Position numbers and translations under genes: made by a program. Below the pieces are notes generated by a model. That model had not been told where the DNA came from. It made no database searches and worked only from the letters and a program-made list of their open reading frames with translations. Source: Ligilactobacillus salivarius DSM 20555 = ATCC 11741 (GTDB lineage: Bacteria; Bacillota; Bacilli; Lactobacillales; Lactobacillaceae). Taken from it: a DNA stretch of 64,000 nt. Every line of letters starts with the position of its first letter. Positions within the stretch are counted from its first letter, which is position 1. The DNA lies in assembly GCF_001435955.1 (NCBI RefSeq), contig NZ_AYYT01000004.1, forward strand, positions 1 through 64,000, read 5' to 3'. Positions 20,545 through 29,257 of this stretch are shown here, piece by piece.

Positions 20545-21132
20545 TTAATAACTATTTAAAATATCTTGCACTTTTAATATCAATGTTTTTAATATATCCG
20601 CCACTACGCCAGGTAAAAGCCGGTTTAAATTTCCTAGCCAAAAAAGACGTACTTCCATTAGTAATAAACACAACATGAATCCCATCACTAAATATTCACT
20701 TAATTGACCAGTTTTATAGAATGCAAATTTTCCACCAAATGACGAACCTGATTTTGTAAAAGGATATAACCACTTAACGCCTCTTTGAGAAAAACTATCC
20801 TCTAACAAATGAAGTAAATATCCTAACATTAACCAAAACACAATATTTTCAATCCTATCAGTCAAATATTGTTTTTGGATAAATTTGACTATTATACCTA
20901 TCAAGATAAATCCTAGCAAAGAATGTGTAATACCGCGATGACCAAAAGCTTTATTAGTTACACCACTTACCATTTTATGCCTCTTTCCAAGATAAGAACT
21001 TGGATGATCAATATCTGGTAATAAACTTCCTACTGCTAATACTCCAACATTTACGAGTGTTAATTCATTTGTCAACGACATCAAGGGTAATCCTAATGCT
21101 AAAGTTGTTGTAATATGAGTCTTCGCCTGCAT
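20545..21132 (-). CDS. Membrane-bound metal-dependent hydrolase, YdjM/DUF457 family
   Basis: Protein of 195 residues with about four hydrophobic segments. It carries the metal-binding sequences of this family: LLPDIDHPSSY near residue 40, GHRGITHS near residue 67 and HLLEDSF near residue 110. In Gram-negative bacteria the homologue YdjM is a LexA-controlled membrane protein of unknown substrate. It follows sbcC by 27 bases with AGAGG before its ATG, so it probably shares the sbcDC transcript, an interesting link given the SOS-like site upstream of sbcD. Confidence 0.8.
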   Translation of the reverse strand: MQAKTHITTTLALGLPLMSLTNELTLVNVGVLAVGSLLPDIDHPSSYLGKRHKMVSGVTNKAFGHRGITHSLLGFILIGIIVKFIQKQYLTDRIENIVFWLMLGYLLHLLEDSFSQRGVKWLYPFTKSGSSFGGKFAFYKTGQLSEYLVMGFMLCLLLMEVRLFWLGNLNRLLPGVVADILKTLILKVQDILNSY

Positions 21133-21159
21133 TATTATTCCTCTTTAATGTACTTTTAT

Positions 21160-24100
21160 TTAGAAATCCTTTCTATAACTTATCTTACTTTTTCCATAAT
21201 TGCTAGATATTTTTACTTGGAATGGTATTTGTTCTTGCAATTCTTTAACATGACTGATAATCCCTATCATCCTATTTTTTCCTTCAATCGTCTGCAAGGC
21301 TTCCAATGCTATCTGTAATGCATCGCTATCCAAGGAACCAAATCCTTCGTCTACAAATAAAGCATCCACAAATATTCCACCAGCATTAGCTTGGATAACC
21401 TCACCTAAAGCTAGTGCTAGAGCTAAAGCAGCAATAAAACTTTCACCACCTGATAAAGTTTGAACTGGTCTAACTTTCCCAGCGTTATCATCGTATATAT
21501 TAATCTCTAATCCTGTATTACTACTATAACTACCTTTTTCATCTTTTATTTGGAAACTATATCTTCCTTGAGTTAATTCTTTCAAACGTCCATTAGCAAC
21601 ATTTAACACTCTTTGAAGGTACATTTGTAGCACATATCTTTCCAAACTCAACTTAGTAGCACTTTTACCAGTCATTACATCTGATAATTGTTTCCATTCT
21701 GCCATTAACTTATAATTTCCTTTTTGTTCTTGCAGTAATTGTTCTACTTCTTGCTTTATTTTTTGTATATGGTTAATTTCCGTTGTAATATCACTAAATT
21801 CTGCTTGGAATGTTAGAAGTTCTTTTCTTTTATCAGCAATCACACTATTACGTTCAACTAAATTTGGCATTTCTCTATTATTAATTGTTTTGTCCAATTC
21901 CGATATTTTTGTTTTTACTATTAATATTTGTTTTTCATAACTATTAATTTCATTATTAATAGAATCTAATCGTGCTAGATCCTTAGCTAAGGAAGCTATT
22001 TCTTCTAAATTAATCTCACTATTTTCTATTAATGTAGTTATTTCCTTATTAATTTTACTTAGTCCTTTTTTCTTACTTTCTAATTCTTGATGATTGCTAT
22101 CAATATCAGCTTGAACTTTAATTAATTCTGCTTTAGTATCTTGAAGTTCTTTAGTGATTTTATCCTTATTTATTTGATAATCTTCCACTCTCTTTTTAGT
22201 ATCTGTAATATATTCTTCAACTTGTTTTACATCTTCAAATTCAGGACTCAACTGCTTTTTTTGTTCTTGTAGAGTAGTTTCGGTCATTTTTAAGCGATAA
22301 TATACATCATCATATTGTTCTTTTAATTTATCTTTTTCTTTCTCTAAATTAGCTATTTCATTTTTTATTAATTGACTGTCACCTTTTAACTTTTCTTTCA
22401 AGCTGACTTTATTTTCAAGATCTTTTGCTTTTTTCTGATACTCATCATTTTTAATCTGAAATATTTCTTGTAGTTCTAATAAAGAATGTTTTTCCCCTAG
22501 TTCAAAATCAAGTAATATTTTATCTATGCTTTCTTTTTTATTTTGTTCTAATTCTGTTATTTCGTCTGTTATAGATGTTAGTCTTAACTTAAATTCTTTT
22601 GCTTTAGATCTTTCAATTTCAGCTTTCTTATTCGCTAATTTTACATCTTCCTCAGTTACTTGTTCCAATTCATCTATTTTAGCTGGTAATGGATGTTCTT
22701 TGGATCCACATACTGGACAAGGTTCTCCTGGTGCTAATTGTTTAGCAAGAAAGTAAATTTGATTTTTTACCCACAAAGTATTTAACTTTTCTTCAGTATC
22801 TGTACTTTCTTGTACTAATTCTTCCTGTTCTTGATATTTCTTTTCTAATTTTTCTTTTTGTAATTTCTTTGATTCAATTTCACTATCTAAATGATCTACT
22901 AAATCTATTTTTTCGCTCAGTCTAGTTAATTTATTATTCTCATTAACCAACTCAACTTGTTTCTCATCTATATTTTCTAACTTAGCTAGTTCTTTTTCTA
23001 AATCATTATAGCTTACTTTTTGTTTTTCTAGTTCTTTTACTGAATTATCAAGCCTATTTTTAGTATCTTGATGATTCTTATCCAAATTATCCAATTTTTC
23101 TTGATTTACTTTTACATCTTGATAAATTGGTAATTTTACTTCTAATGTTGAAATCTTATTTTTTAGATTCTCAATATTTTCTTGTTGCTTTTCTAGCTCT
23201 TGGGCTTCTATTTTTGCAGATTCATGTTTTTGAATTAAAAATTTACTTTCTTGATTTAGTAATACCAATTTGTCACTTTTTTCTTTTATCTGTAATTCTA
23301 AATCAGTTTTATTGTTAAATATTTGTTGATTTTTTTGATACCAAGCCAATTTATAAGCGTAAATTTTCTTTAATTCAATCTTATCTTGATTATTTTCTAG
23401 AGATTGTAGTTTATGTATATTGTCCTCTTTTTGCTTAATACTATCTGCTAATACTTTTTCATTTTGATAAGTCTCAACCAAGTTATCAAGTTGCTTTTGA
23501 CTAATAGTTATATCGTTATTTACTTTTTCTTGTTTTTTCTTTTTTTCTTCAATTTGGTTATTAACTTTAACTATCCATTCTTCGTCATTAATTTCATCAT
23601 TATCTTCAATTTCTACTTGTTGTCGGATTGTTTGTATTTGTGTTGTTAACTTCTCATTTTCACTTTCATTGATTTTTGCTTGTTCTTGGATTTTCTCTGT
23701 CCATTTTTGATATAGACTCGTTCCAAATAATTTTCTTAATATCTTTTCTCTATCAGCACTATTAGTATTCAAGAAATTTCTGAATTTTCCTTGTGGTAAT
23801 AAAACAATTTGTGTAAACTGCTGTGCATCCAAGCCGATTAAGTCACGTAAAAATTTATCTGCCTGATTTTTTTTAGTAATCTCTATATTTTCTTGTTCTT
23901 TATTGATATATTTTACTTTTACAGAAGCCTCAACATCTCTAGTTCCATTTCCTCTCTTTTTAGCTAAATTCATTTTGGGGCTACGAATAACTGTGTACTT
24001 TATTCCATTATGCTCAAATACAAATGTCACTTCAGTTGTATCATTAGGTGTAGCAAAATCAGATCTCATCTGCTTAGCGTCTCTTTCATCGCCAGAAGTA

Positions 24101-24261
24101 TGATCGAATAAAGCAAAACTCATAGCATCAAAAATGGTTGTTTTCCCACTACCTGTTTTTCCACTGATTAAAAATAAAGGTGTATTATCAAACTCTGTAA
24201 AATTCATTGTTTCATCAATATATGGTCCAAAGTACTTCATTCTTAACTTTAATGGTTTCAT
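21160..24261 (-). CDS. sbcC: Exonuclease subunit SbcC (SMC-like ATPase)
   Basis: ATPase partner of SbcD in the nuclease that cuts DNA hairpins and processes ends. The 1033-residue protein has Walker A GKTGSGKTT near residue 35, two long coiled coils rich in Lys, Glu and Gln, a zinc-hook CPVC at about 515, the ABC signature LSGGES near 935, and Walker B LFVDEGFGSLD near 970. The ATG overlaps the sbcD stop (ATGA), so the two subunits are translationally coupled. Confidence 0.96.
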   Translation of the reverse strand: MKPLKLRMKYFGPYIDETMNFTEFDNTPLFLISGKTGSGKTTIFDAMSFALFDHTSGDERDAKQMRSDFATPNDTTEVTFVFEHNGIKYTVIRSPKMNLAKKRGNGTRDVEASVKVKYINKEQENIEITKKNQADKFLRDLIGLDAQQFTQIVLLPQGKFRNFLNTNSADREKILRKLFGTSLYQKWTEKIQEQAKINESENEKLTTQIQTIRQQVEIEDNDEINDEEWIVKVNNQIEEKKKKQEKVNNDITISQKQLDNLVETYQNEKVLADSIKQKEDNIHKLQSLENNQDKIELKKIYAYKLAWYQKNQQIFNNKTDLELQIKEKSDKLVLLNQESKFLIQKHESAKIEAQELEKQQENIENLKNKISTLEVKLPIYQDVKVNQEKLDNLDKNHQDTKNRLDNSVKELEKQKVSYNDLEKELAKLENIDEKQVELVNENNKLTRLSEKIDLVDHLDSEIESKKLQKEKLEKKYQEQEELVQESTDTEEKLNTLWVKNQIYFLAKQLAPGEPCPVCGSKEHPLPAKIDELEQVTEEDVKLANKKAEIERSKAKEFKLRLTSITDEITELEQNKKESIDKILLDFELGEKHSLLELQEIFQIKNDEYQKKAKDLENKVSLKEKLKGDSQLIKNEIANLEKEKDKLKEQYDDVYYRLKMTETTLQEQKKQLSPEFEDVKQVEEYITDTKKRVEDYQINKDKITKELQDTKAELIKVQADIDSNHQELESKKKGLSKINKEITTLIENSEINLEEIASLAKDLARLDSINNEINSYEKQILIVKTKISELDKTINNREMPNLVERNSVIADKRKELLTFQAEFSDITTEINHIQKIKQEVEQLLQEQKGNYKLMAEWKQLSDVMTGKSATKLSLERYVLQMYLQRVLNVANGRLKELTQGRYSFQIKDEKGSYSSNTGLEINIYDDNAGKVRPVQTLSGGESFIAALALALALGEVIQANAGGIFVDALFVDEGFGSLDSDALQIALEALQTIEGKNRMIGIISHVKELQEQIPFQVKISSNYGKSKISYRKDF

Positions 24262-25373
24262 TTTTTATTCACATCCTTTAATGCATTTTCTACCCATTTT
24301 TGCTGATTTGAAGTTAACTTCTCACCTGTAACTTCAGTAAAAAAGTCACTAACTAATTTCATGGGATCAGTTAAATCTCTTTCTTTATTCTCTTCTACTT
24401 TCAGCTCTTGAATTTCACTAACACGCCTCAATTCTAAGATCTTAGGATAGTAATTTCTTAATTTATTAATCACATCTGGAATAACCTTAGTGTCAGTCAA
24501 TCTAATAGCATAATAGTCTTCCTTGGAATACTTTTCATATACCGATGGAGAAATTAAATTGTCAAACGAATCTTCTAATACATTTATTTCATGAACTGGA
24601 ACTAATGGAACAAATTTAGGTGCTATTTTTTCAGTATCTACAATCCAAACACCCTTTTGAGATGTCGCTTCTGACACTGAAAATTTTACAGGTGACCCAC
24701 TATATTTTATAGTCTCTGCTTGACTTGCTCTTGCATCATGTAAATGTCCTAACGCAACATAGTCAAAATCATTCAAATAAGAAGTTGGAATAGCGTCTAA
24801 ACCACCGACCATAACATTAGTCTCAGAATCAGTTTGTGTACTTCCAGCAGCAAAAAAATGTGCAACCAACACATGTTTCATGTTAGGCTTAAACTTTTCT
24901 TTTATTTTTTCTACAATAAGTTGCATCGTTTCTTGAACATTTTTCAAATCTTGCCTGTCAAAATAATTTCTTACCTCTTGTGGTTCAAAATATGGTAAGA
25001 GAAAAAATTGTGTTTCTTCTATTTCTACTGGTTCAAATGCTCCAGAAATTTTTGTATTTAAAAATAAATTTGTAGCTTTAAACCATTCACTACCAGTATT
25101 TAATCTTGTTGCTGAATCATGGTTCCCACTTATAACTAATAAAGGATACTTATCAACCAGATTTAGCCTCTTTAATTTTTCATTTACACTTTTTACTGCT
25201 TCTTCACTTGGTAATGATCTATCATATAAATCACCAGCTATAATAATTGCATCAACCTTTTCTTCCTCTGCAATTCTTTCAATTTGTTTAAACGCGTCAT
25301 CTTCTTCATAATTCAAGTCAAAATTGTGTAGTTTTTTTCCTATATGCCAGTCTGCAGTATGTAAAAATTTCAT
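24258..25373 (-). CDS. sbcD: Exonuclease subunit SbcD
   Basis: Mre11-like manganese nuclease subunit of 371 residues. All phosphoesterase motifs are present: TADWHIGK (residues 6-13), AGDLYDR (46-52), GNHDS (83-87), VAHFFAAG near 170, and GHLHDA near 209. The ATG has GGAGGGG upstream. The promoter region carries a dyad over the -10 and an SOS-box-like sequence next to the ribosome site. Confidence 0.96.
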   Translation of the reverse strand: MKFLHTADWHIGKKLHNFDLNYEEDDAFKQIERIAEEEKVDAIIIAGDLYDRSLPSEEAVKSVNEKLKRLNLVDKYPLLVISGNHDSATRLNTGSEWFKATNLFLNTKISGAFEPVEIEETQFFLLPYFEPQEVRNYFDRQDLKNVQETMQLIVEKIKEKFKPNMKHVLVAHFFAAGSTQTDSETNVMVGGLDAIPTSYLNDFDYVALGHLHDARASQAETIKYSGSPVKFSVSEATSQKGVWIVDTEKIAPKFVPLVPVHEINVLEDSFDNLISPSVYEKYSKEDYYAIRLTDTKVIPDVINKLRNYYPKILELRRVSEIQELKVEENKERDLTDPMKLVSDFFTEVTGEKLTSNQQKWVENALKDVNKK

Positions 25374-25383
25374 ATTACCCCTC

Positions 25384-25397
25384 CGAACATAAGTTTT
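25384..25397. promoter_or_regulatory. SOS (LexA) box-like site before sbcD
   Basis: CGAACATAAGTTTT resembles the Gram-positive LexA site CGAAC-4-GTTCG, with one intact half site and a 3-of-5 second half. It is located between the promoter and the sbcD start. sbcDC is an SOS operon in Staphylococcus aureus. The match is imperfect. Confidence 0.4.
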
Positions 25398-25406
25398 ATA
25401 TTAATT

Positions 25407-25426
25407 TTACCATATTATAGTGGTAA
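25407..25426. promoter_or_regulatory. sbcD promoter -10 inside a perfect dyad
   Basis: TTACCA and TGGTAA arms flank eight bases containing the minus-strand TATAAT at 25414-25419. A palindrome centred on the -10 could be an operator. The -35 region is weak. Confidence 0.5.
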
Positions 25427-25856
25427 TAAAAAAAGTAGTAGTTAATTTAATTTTTTTACACACTACTTTCAATCCTAAAAAATCTCTTTAATTTTTCTCG
25501 TAACAACTTCTTATACTAAGTAATATCTTCGTAAAATAACCAAAGTTTTATCAATTTTTCGATTTTTATGAATAATTTCTGGATATTTTTTACTTTTTTT
25601 GTTACATTTTTCAGTACTTTATATTTTTTTGTAATTCCCATTATATCAACATTTAGATCATTAAATAGTCTAAAATATTACAAAATATTACATAATCATC
25701 GAAAAAAGTAATTTATATGCTATATGCCTGTTATATTATTTTTCTATACTTATAAACGTTGATACATAGGAGAACTTATTCAAGTTATTAAGCTATGTAT
25801 ATTATTCTAAGATTTAGATTTTAAATAAGAATTTTTTACAGGAGTGAATATTTTAT
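25427..25856. other. Intergenic stretch between divergent sbcD and the LysM gene
   Basis: About 430 bases of very A/T-rich DNA without a credible reading frame. It contains an extended -10 (TGTTATATT, about 25733-25741) that probably drives the LysM gene, and a leader hairpin annotated separately. No known riboswitch was recognised. The implied 5' leader is roughly 110 bases. Confidence 0.5.
25762..25800 (+). promoter_or_regulatory. Hairpin in the 5' leader of the LysM/Apf gene
   Basis: Outer arms ATACATAG (25762-25769) and CTATGTAT (25793-25800) enclose inner arms AACTT (25773-25777) and AAGTT (25782-25786 region). There is no T tract, so it is not a terminator. A leader hairpin of this kind may stabilise an abundant mRNA. 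Confidence 0.5.
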
Positions 25857-26426
25857 ATGAAAAAAACAGCAGTTATCGCATCAGCCGCAGCATTAACAGG
25901 TGTCTTTGCTTCCGCAACAGTTGCAAACGCAGATACAGTTACAGTTAAATCCGGTGATACAGTTTCAAAACTTGCTAAAGATTACAACACAACTGTTGAT
26001 GCTATTGTTAACACAAACAAATTATCAAATGCTAACTTAATCTTTGTTGGTCAAAAACTTGAAATTGGTGAAGCTACTCAAGCTGATAACAACCAACAAG
26101 CAGCTCAAAGTCAACAAAGTCAACAAGTTGCTCCAGCTGCAAGTTCACAACAAGCTACTACAAACTACAATACAAATTCTAATTACACATCCAGTGTTTC
26201 TGGTAACGAACAAGCTGCTAAGGAATGGATTGCTGCTCGTGAATCTGGTGGCAATTATGGCGCTCGTAATGGTCAATACATTGGTAGATATCAATTATCT
26301 GCTTCTTACTTAGGTGGAGATTACTCCCCTGCTAACCAAGAACGTGTTGCAGATCAATACGTAGCTAGTCGTTATGGTTCTTGGTCAGCTGCTCAATCTC
26401 ACTGGTTATCTAACGGCTGGTACTAA
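25857..26426 (+). CDS. Secreted LysM protein, aggregation-promoting-factor (Apf)-like
   Basis: Exported cell-wall protein of 189 residues. A signal peptide (residues 1-25, cleavage after ANA) is followed by one LysM peptidoglycan-binding domain (about 27-71), a linker rich in Gln, Asn and Ser (75-118), and a C-terminal domain with WIAARESGG and ending in GWY. That domain is shared by Apf and lysozyme-like proteins of lactobacilli and may act on peptidoglycan. Codon use is strongly biased, suggesting high expression. AGGAGTG precedes the ATG. It is a single-gene unit with a terminator. Confidence 0.88.
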   Translation: MKKTAVIASAAALTGVFASATVANADTVTVKSGDTVSKLAKDYNTTVDAIVNTNKLSNANLIFVGQKLEIGEATQADNNQQAAQSQQSQQVAPAASSQQATTNYNTNSNYTSSVSGNEQAAKEWIAARESGGNYGARNGQYIGRYQLSASYLGGDYSPANQERVADQYVASRYGSWSAAQSHWLSNGWY

Positions 26427-26462
26427 GATTTAGCCACAATTACTATATTGAAATTAATTTTT

Positions 26463-26497
26463 AAGTCTCAATCCTCTTAGATTGGGACTTTTTATTT
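26463..26497 (+). terminator. Terminator of the LysM/Apf gene
   Basis: Arms AAGTCTCAATC and GATTGGGACTT (one G-U pair) around a six-base loop, then TTTTATTTT. Confidence 0.88.
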
Positions 26498-26516
26498 TAC
26501 CAAAAATCAGCATAAT

Positions 26517-26553
26517 AAAAAGGCATCAACATTTATTCCAATGTCGACGCCTA
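26517..26553 (-). terminator. Terminator of the pyruvate oxidase gene
   Basis: Minus-strand arms AGGCGTCGACAT and ATGTTGATGCCT pair with two wobble pairs, followed by TTTTTATTATG. Confidence 0.82.
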
Positions 26554-26600
26554 AGGAGATTCTTATAATAAATTTAGATTGGCTAATTGATTTATATTAA

Positions 26601-28409
26601 TTAAGCTTCTACGCCATATTCTTCAAAATATGCAGTTAAAGGTTTTAATTCAGCACCGTCATAACTTGCGAAGAAATCTTCTACTGTCTTTTCAGCATGT
26701 GTTGCTTGATAACCAGCAGAAATTGTTTCAACAAATTTACCATCTTCAACATGTAATTCTAGTTCTTCTACTGGAATTCCACGCTTATCAGTAATCTTAG
26801 CATCAATTAATACTGGACGACCAGCCTTTGTAGTAGCTAATGCTTCGTCAAATGCTGCAGGAAGTTTTTCAAGAGTCTTCACTGTAATTCCCTTTACTCC
26901 CATTCCTTCTGCAATTTTAGCATAGTCAGCATCTACTAAATCAATACCAGAATGATTCATTTCAAAAATATCATCTTGTTCTGATTTAATAAAGTTTAGT
27001 GTTTGGTTAGAAGTTACAATGTTGATCACTGGCAAATTATATTTAACTTCAGTCAATAAGTCTTGCATAACCATTGAGAAAGCTCCGTCACCAGAAATAT
27101 TGAATACTTGGCGATCTGGATAAGCTAATTGACCAGCAATAGCTGCAGGTACTCCGTATCCCATAGTTGCAAATAATGCAGAAATTGTCCACTTTTTATC
27201 GCCTTTAAAGTCTAAGAAACGGAAACTGTTAATAATATTATCACCAGTATCAATACCAAAAACAGCATTTTCTTCAGCAATTCGATTAATTTCACGGTAC
27301 ACTTGTTCAAATGAAAGTGGACCTTCTTCTTTATGCATTAATTTGTTAAGATATTTTTTCCAGTCTTTCATAGCTGCAACACTTGCTTTAAAGAATGCAC
27401 TTTCTGGAGCAGTTTCACTTCTTTCTAAAGCTTTTGCCAAGAATTCTCCTGAATCTGACCAAATTCCTAGATCTAAGAAATGATGTCTACCAAAATGGGA
27501 TCTGTCATTATCAATTTGTACAAACTTAAAGTCATGTGTACGATATACCAAGTTAGCAAATGGGAAATCTGCACCTAAAGCAATTACTAAATCTGCTGTT
27601 GCAAATGCTTCATCTGCAGCTTTAGAAGCAGCACGATTTAATGTACCTAAATTACCTTCATAGTCATCAGGAACAGAACCTTTTGCTAAACCTGTAATTG
27701 TTACTGGAATTTGTAATTTTCTAGATAACTCTATTAACTTATCAGCATTTTCTTTAATACCTGAACCCACATGGAAAATAGGACGTTTAGCATTCTTAAC
27801 TAATTCTAAGAACTTGTCAACTTCTTCATCTGTTGGTGCTGGCTTAGGTTCAGCTTTATCTAAAATTGTAGTAGATGCATAGTCTACATCTGGAATTTCT
27901 ACATATCCAAAATCGTTAGGAATTACAACTACTGCTACACCTTTATTCTTATAAGCTTCACGAATTGCTTTATCAACAACATAAGGTAAACTTTCTGGTG
28001 TCATTACAATACGATCATATACTGCTACATCTTGGAACATTGGAACTTCAGGAAATTCTTGGAAATAATCATAGTTCATATTAGTATGAGGAACTTGTCC
28101 TACTAATGCTAAAACAGGTGCATGATCTTCCTTAGCATCATAAAGTCCATTTAATAAATTAACTGCACCAGGTCCAGCAGAACCAAAAGTCACACCTATT
28201 TGTCCTGTTAATTTTGCGTGAGCAGCTGCAGCTAAAGCACCTACTTGTTCATGTCTAACTTGAATATAATTGATATTTTCTTTTTCAATATCTAGCGCTT
28301 TCATTGTTGAGTTAAAAGAACCACCTGGATAACCATAAACATCCTTAACTCCCCATGCTTCTAAAACTTTTAACATAGCAACACTTGCTGCAATTTTCTT
28401 TTCAGTCAT
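26601..28409 (-). CDS. pox: Pyruvate oxidase (acetyl-phosphate and H2O2 forming)
   Basis: ThDP- and FAD-dependent enzyme that turns pyruvate, phosphate and oxygen into acetyl phosphate, CO2 and hydrogen peroxide, giving extra ATP in air. The 602-residue protein (MTEKKIAASV start, after GGAGG) shows the pyrimidine-binding N-terminal domain with the conserved RHEQ near residue 55, a central FAD domain, and the ThDP motif GDGAFSMVMQD near 441. Length and overall sequence fit Pox/SpxB rather than acetolactate synthase. A perfect cre site covers its promoter, so glucose repression by CcpA is expected. The peroxide made fits with the nearby perR. Confidence 0.92.
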   Translation of the reverse strand: MTEKKIAASVAMLKVLEAWGVKDVYGYPGGSFNSTMKALDIEKENINYIQVRHEQVGALAAAAHAKLTGQIGVTFGSAGPGAVNLLNGLYDAKEDHAPVLALVGQVPHTNMNYDYFQEFPEVPMFQDVAVYDRIVMTPESLPYVVDKAIREAYKNKGVAVVVIPNDFGYVEIPDVDYASTTILDKAEPKPAPTDEEVDKFLELVKNAKRPIFHVGSGIKENADKLIELSRKLQIPVTITGLAKGSVPDDYEGNLGTLNRAASKAADEAFATADLVIALGADFPFANLVYRTHDFKFVQIDNDRSHFGRHHFLDLGIWSDSGEFLAKALERSETAPESAFFKASVAAMKDWKKYLNKLMHKEEGPLSFEQVYREINRIAEENAVFGIDTGDNIINSFRFLDFKGDKKWTISALFATMGYGVPAAIAGQLAYPDRQVFNISGDGAFSMVMQDLLTEVKYNLPVINIVTSNQTLNFIKSEQDDIFEMNHSGIDLVDADYAKIAEGMGVKGITVKTLEKLPAAFDEALATTKAGRPVLIDAKITDKRGIPVEELELHVEDGKFVETISAGYQATHAEKTVEDFFASYDGAELKPLTAYFEEYGVEA

Positions 28410-28437
28410 AAATAGAACCTCCATAAAACAAATCTAA

Positions 28438-28443
28438 ATTATA
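28438..28443 (-). promoter_or_regulatory. pox promoter -10
   Basis: Perfect minus-strand TATAAT about 25-30 bases before the start codon. The -35 region (TCGAAA, 17 bases upstream) is weak, which is common where an activator or repressor acts. Confidence 0.6.
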
Positions 28444-28445
28444 TA

Positions 28446-28460
28446 TTGCAAACGTTTTCT
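28446..28460. promoter_or_regulatory. cre site (CcpA operator) over the pox promoter
   Basis: TTGCAAACGTTTTCT matches the cre consensus WTGNAANCGNWNNCW at every fixed position. It lies in the spacer just upstream of the pox -10, where bound CcpA would block RNA polymerase. Confidence 0.85.
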
Positions 28461-28523
28461 TTCGATTACGTTTTATAGTGTACTACTTACTTACTTTTAG
28501 TGCAAGTGTTTTGTGCAACTTTT

Positions 28524-29087
28524 TTATTTTATTTTATATTCATTAGGATCAGCATCTAAAGGTTCATATTCATCCATTTGACTATCGCGGTAATCCCACC
28601 ATTCATTTTCATATCCTACAAATCCTGCTTCAAGCATCGCATCATTTAGGATCTTATAATTTTTCTCTTGTTCAGGGGTTCTTGGTGCTTTTCTAGCAGC
28701 CATTTCAGAGAAATCATCAAATCCAGTTTGCATCTCTACTTCATTTCCTAGATTATCAGTTAGAGTTAAATCAAATGTCACACCTTTTTGATGGCTGAAA
28801 TTTGGATTAGGTTCAGCCACAAATTTAGGATCAGGATAAACTTCAAATAATTTTTTCTGAGATTTTACAGGACGATAAGCATCCCATACTTTCAATCTAT
28901 ATCCTTGTTTCTTTACAATTGCACTTGCTTCAGCTAGTTTGTATGCGGTTCCGGTTCTGGCTATAGCAGTAGTAAAATCATAAATTACTTTGCCTGTAAA
29001 ATTATCTTCTGTCGCATATTTTAGATCAACAATAATATCTGGATCTAATTTCTGAATATTAGTAAATCCTGTTAATTTTTTATCCAT
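28524..29087 (-). CDS. VanX-like D-Ala-D-Ala dipeptidase (M15D) with altered zinc site
   Basis: Protein of 187 residues related to VanX/DdpX/Aad, zinc enzymes that hydrolyse D-Ala-D-Ala. The substrate-binding Arg is in DAYRP (Arg72), and the SxHxxGxxxD motif gives His99 and Asp106. The catalytic Glu is at 162 in NEWW, but the usual third zinc ligand after EWW is Asp165 instead of His. No signal peptide is visible, so it acts inside. In lactobacilli such enzymes can keep D-Ala-D-Ala low in walls made with D-lactate. Activity is uncertain because of the changed ligand. Confidence 0.82.
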   Translation of the reverse strand: MDKKLTGFTNIQKLDPDIIVDLKYATEDNFTGKVIYDFTTAIARTGTAYKLAEASAIVKKQGYRLKVWDAYRPVKSQKKLFEVYPDPKFVAEPNPNFSHQKGVTFDLTLTDNLGNEVEMQTGFDDFSEMAARKAPRTPEQEKNYKILNDAMLEAGFVGYENEWWDYRDSQMDEYEPLDADPNEYKIK

Positions 29088-29169
29088 CTAAATCACCTCT
29101 GTCTTAAATTATAACTTATAGATCTATTATTTTCTCTTCCTACTTTTTAACTTATAAATCATTTTAAAG

Positions 29170-29198
29170 TTGACACCGTGTCACTTTTGGTGTATGAT
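29170..29198 (+). promoter_or_regulatory. Promoter of the tetR-ABC operon
   Basis: A perfect TTGACA at 29170-29175 and TATGAT at 29193-29198, 17 bases apart. The -35 is contained in the first operator. Confidence 0.82.
29171..29183. promoter_or_regulatory. TetR-type operator O1
   Basis: TGACACCGTGTCA is a 6-1-6 perfect palindrome overlapping the -35. An identical copy lies 42 bases downstream. The two sites within the regulator's own promoter point to autorepression. Confidence 0.8.
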
Positions 29199-29212
29199 AC
29201 TTTTTGTAAAGT

Positions 29213-29225
29213 TGACACCGTGTCA
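29213..29225. promoter_or_regulatory. TetR-type operator O2
   Basis: Second copy of TGACACCGTGTCA, inside a longer identical repeat (AAAGTTGACACCGTGTCAC). It lies just downstream of the -10, about four helical turns from O1, so the two could be bound on the same DNA face. Confidence 0.8.
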
Positions 29226-29257
29226 CTAATTAATTTAAATCAAAGGAATGATAATTT

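Noticed and set aside
29164-29226. Short CRISPR-like direct repeat (two copies of an 18-19 base unit)
   Set aside because: Only two copies exist, they are palindromic and lie on a promoter; they are better explained as TetR operators.
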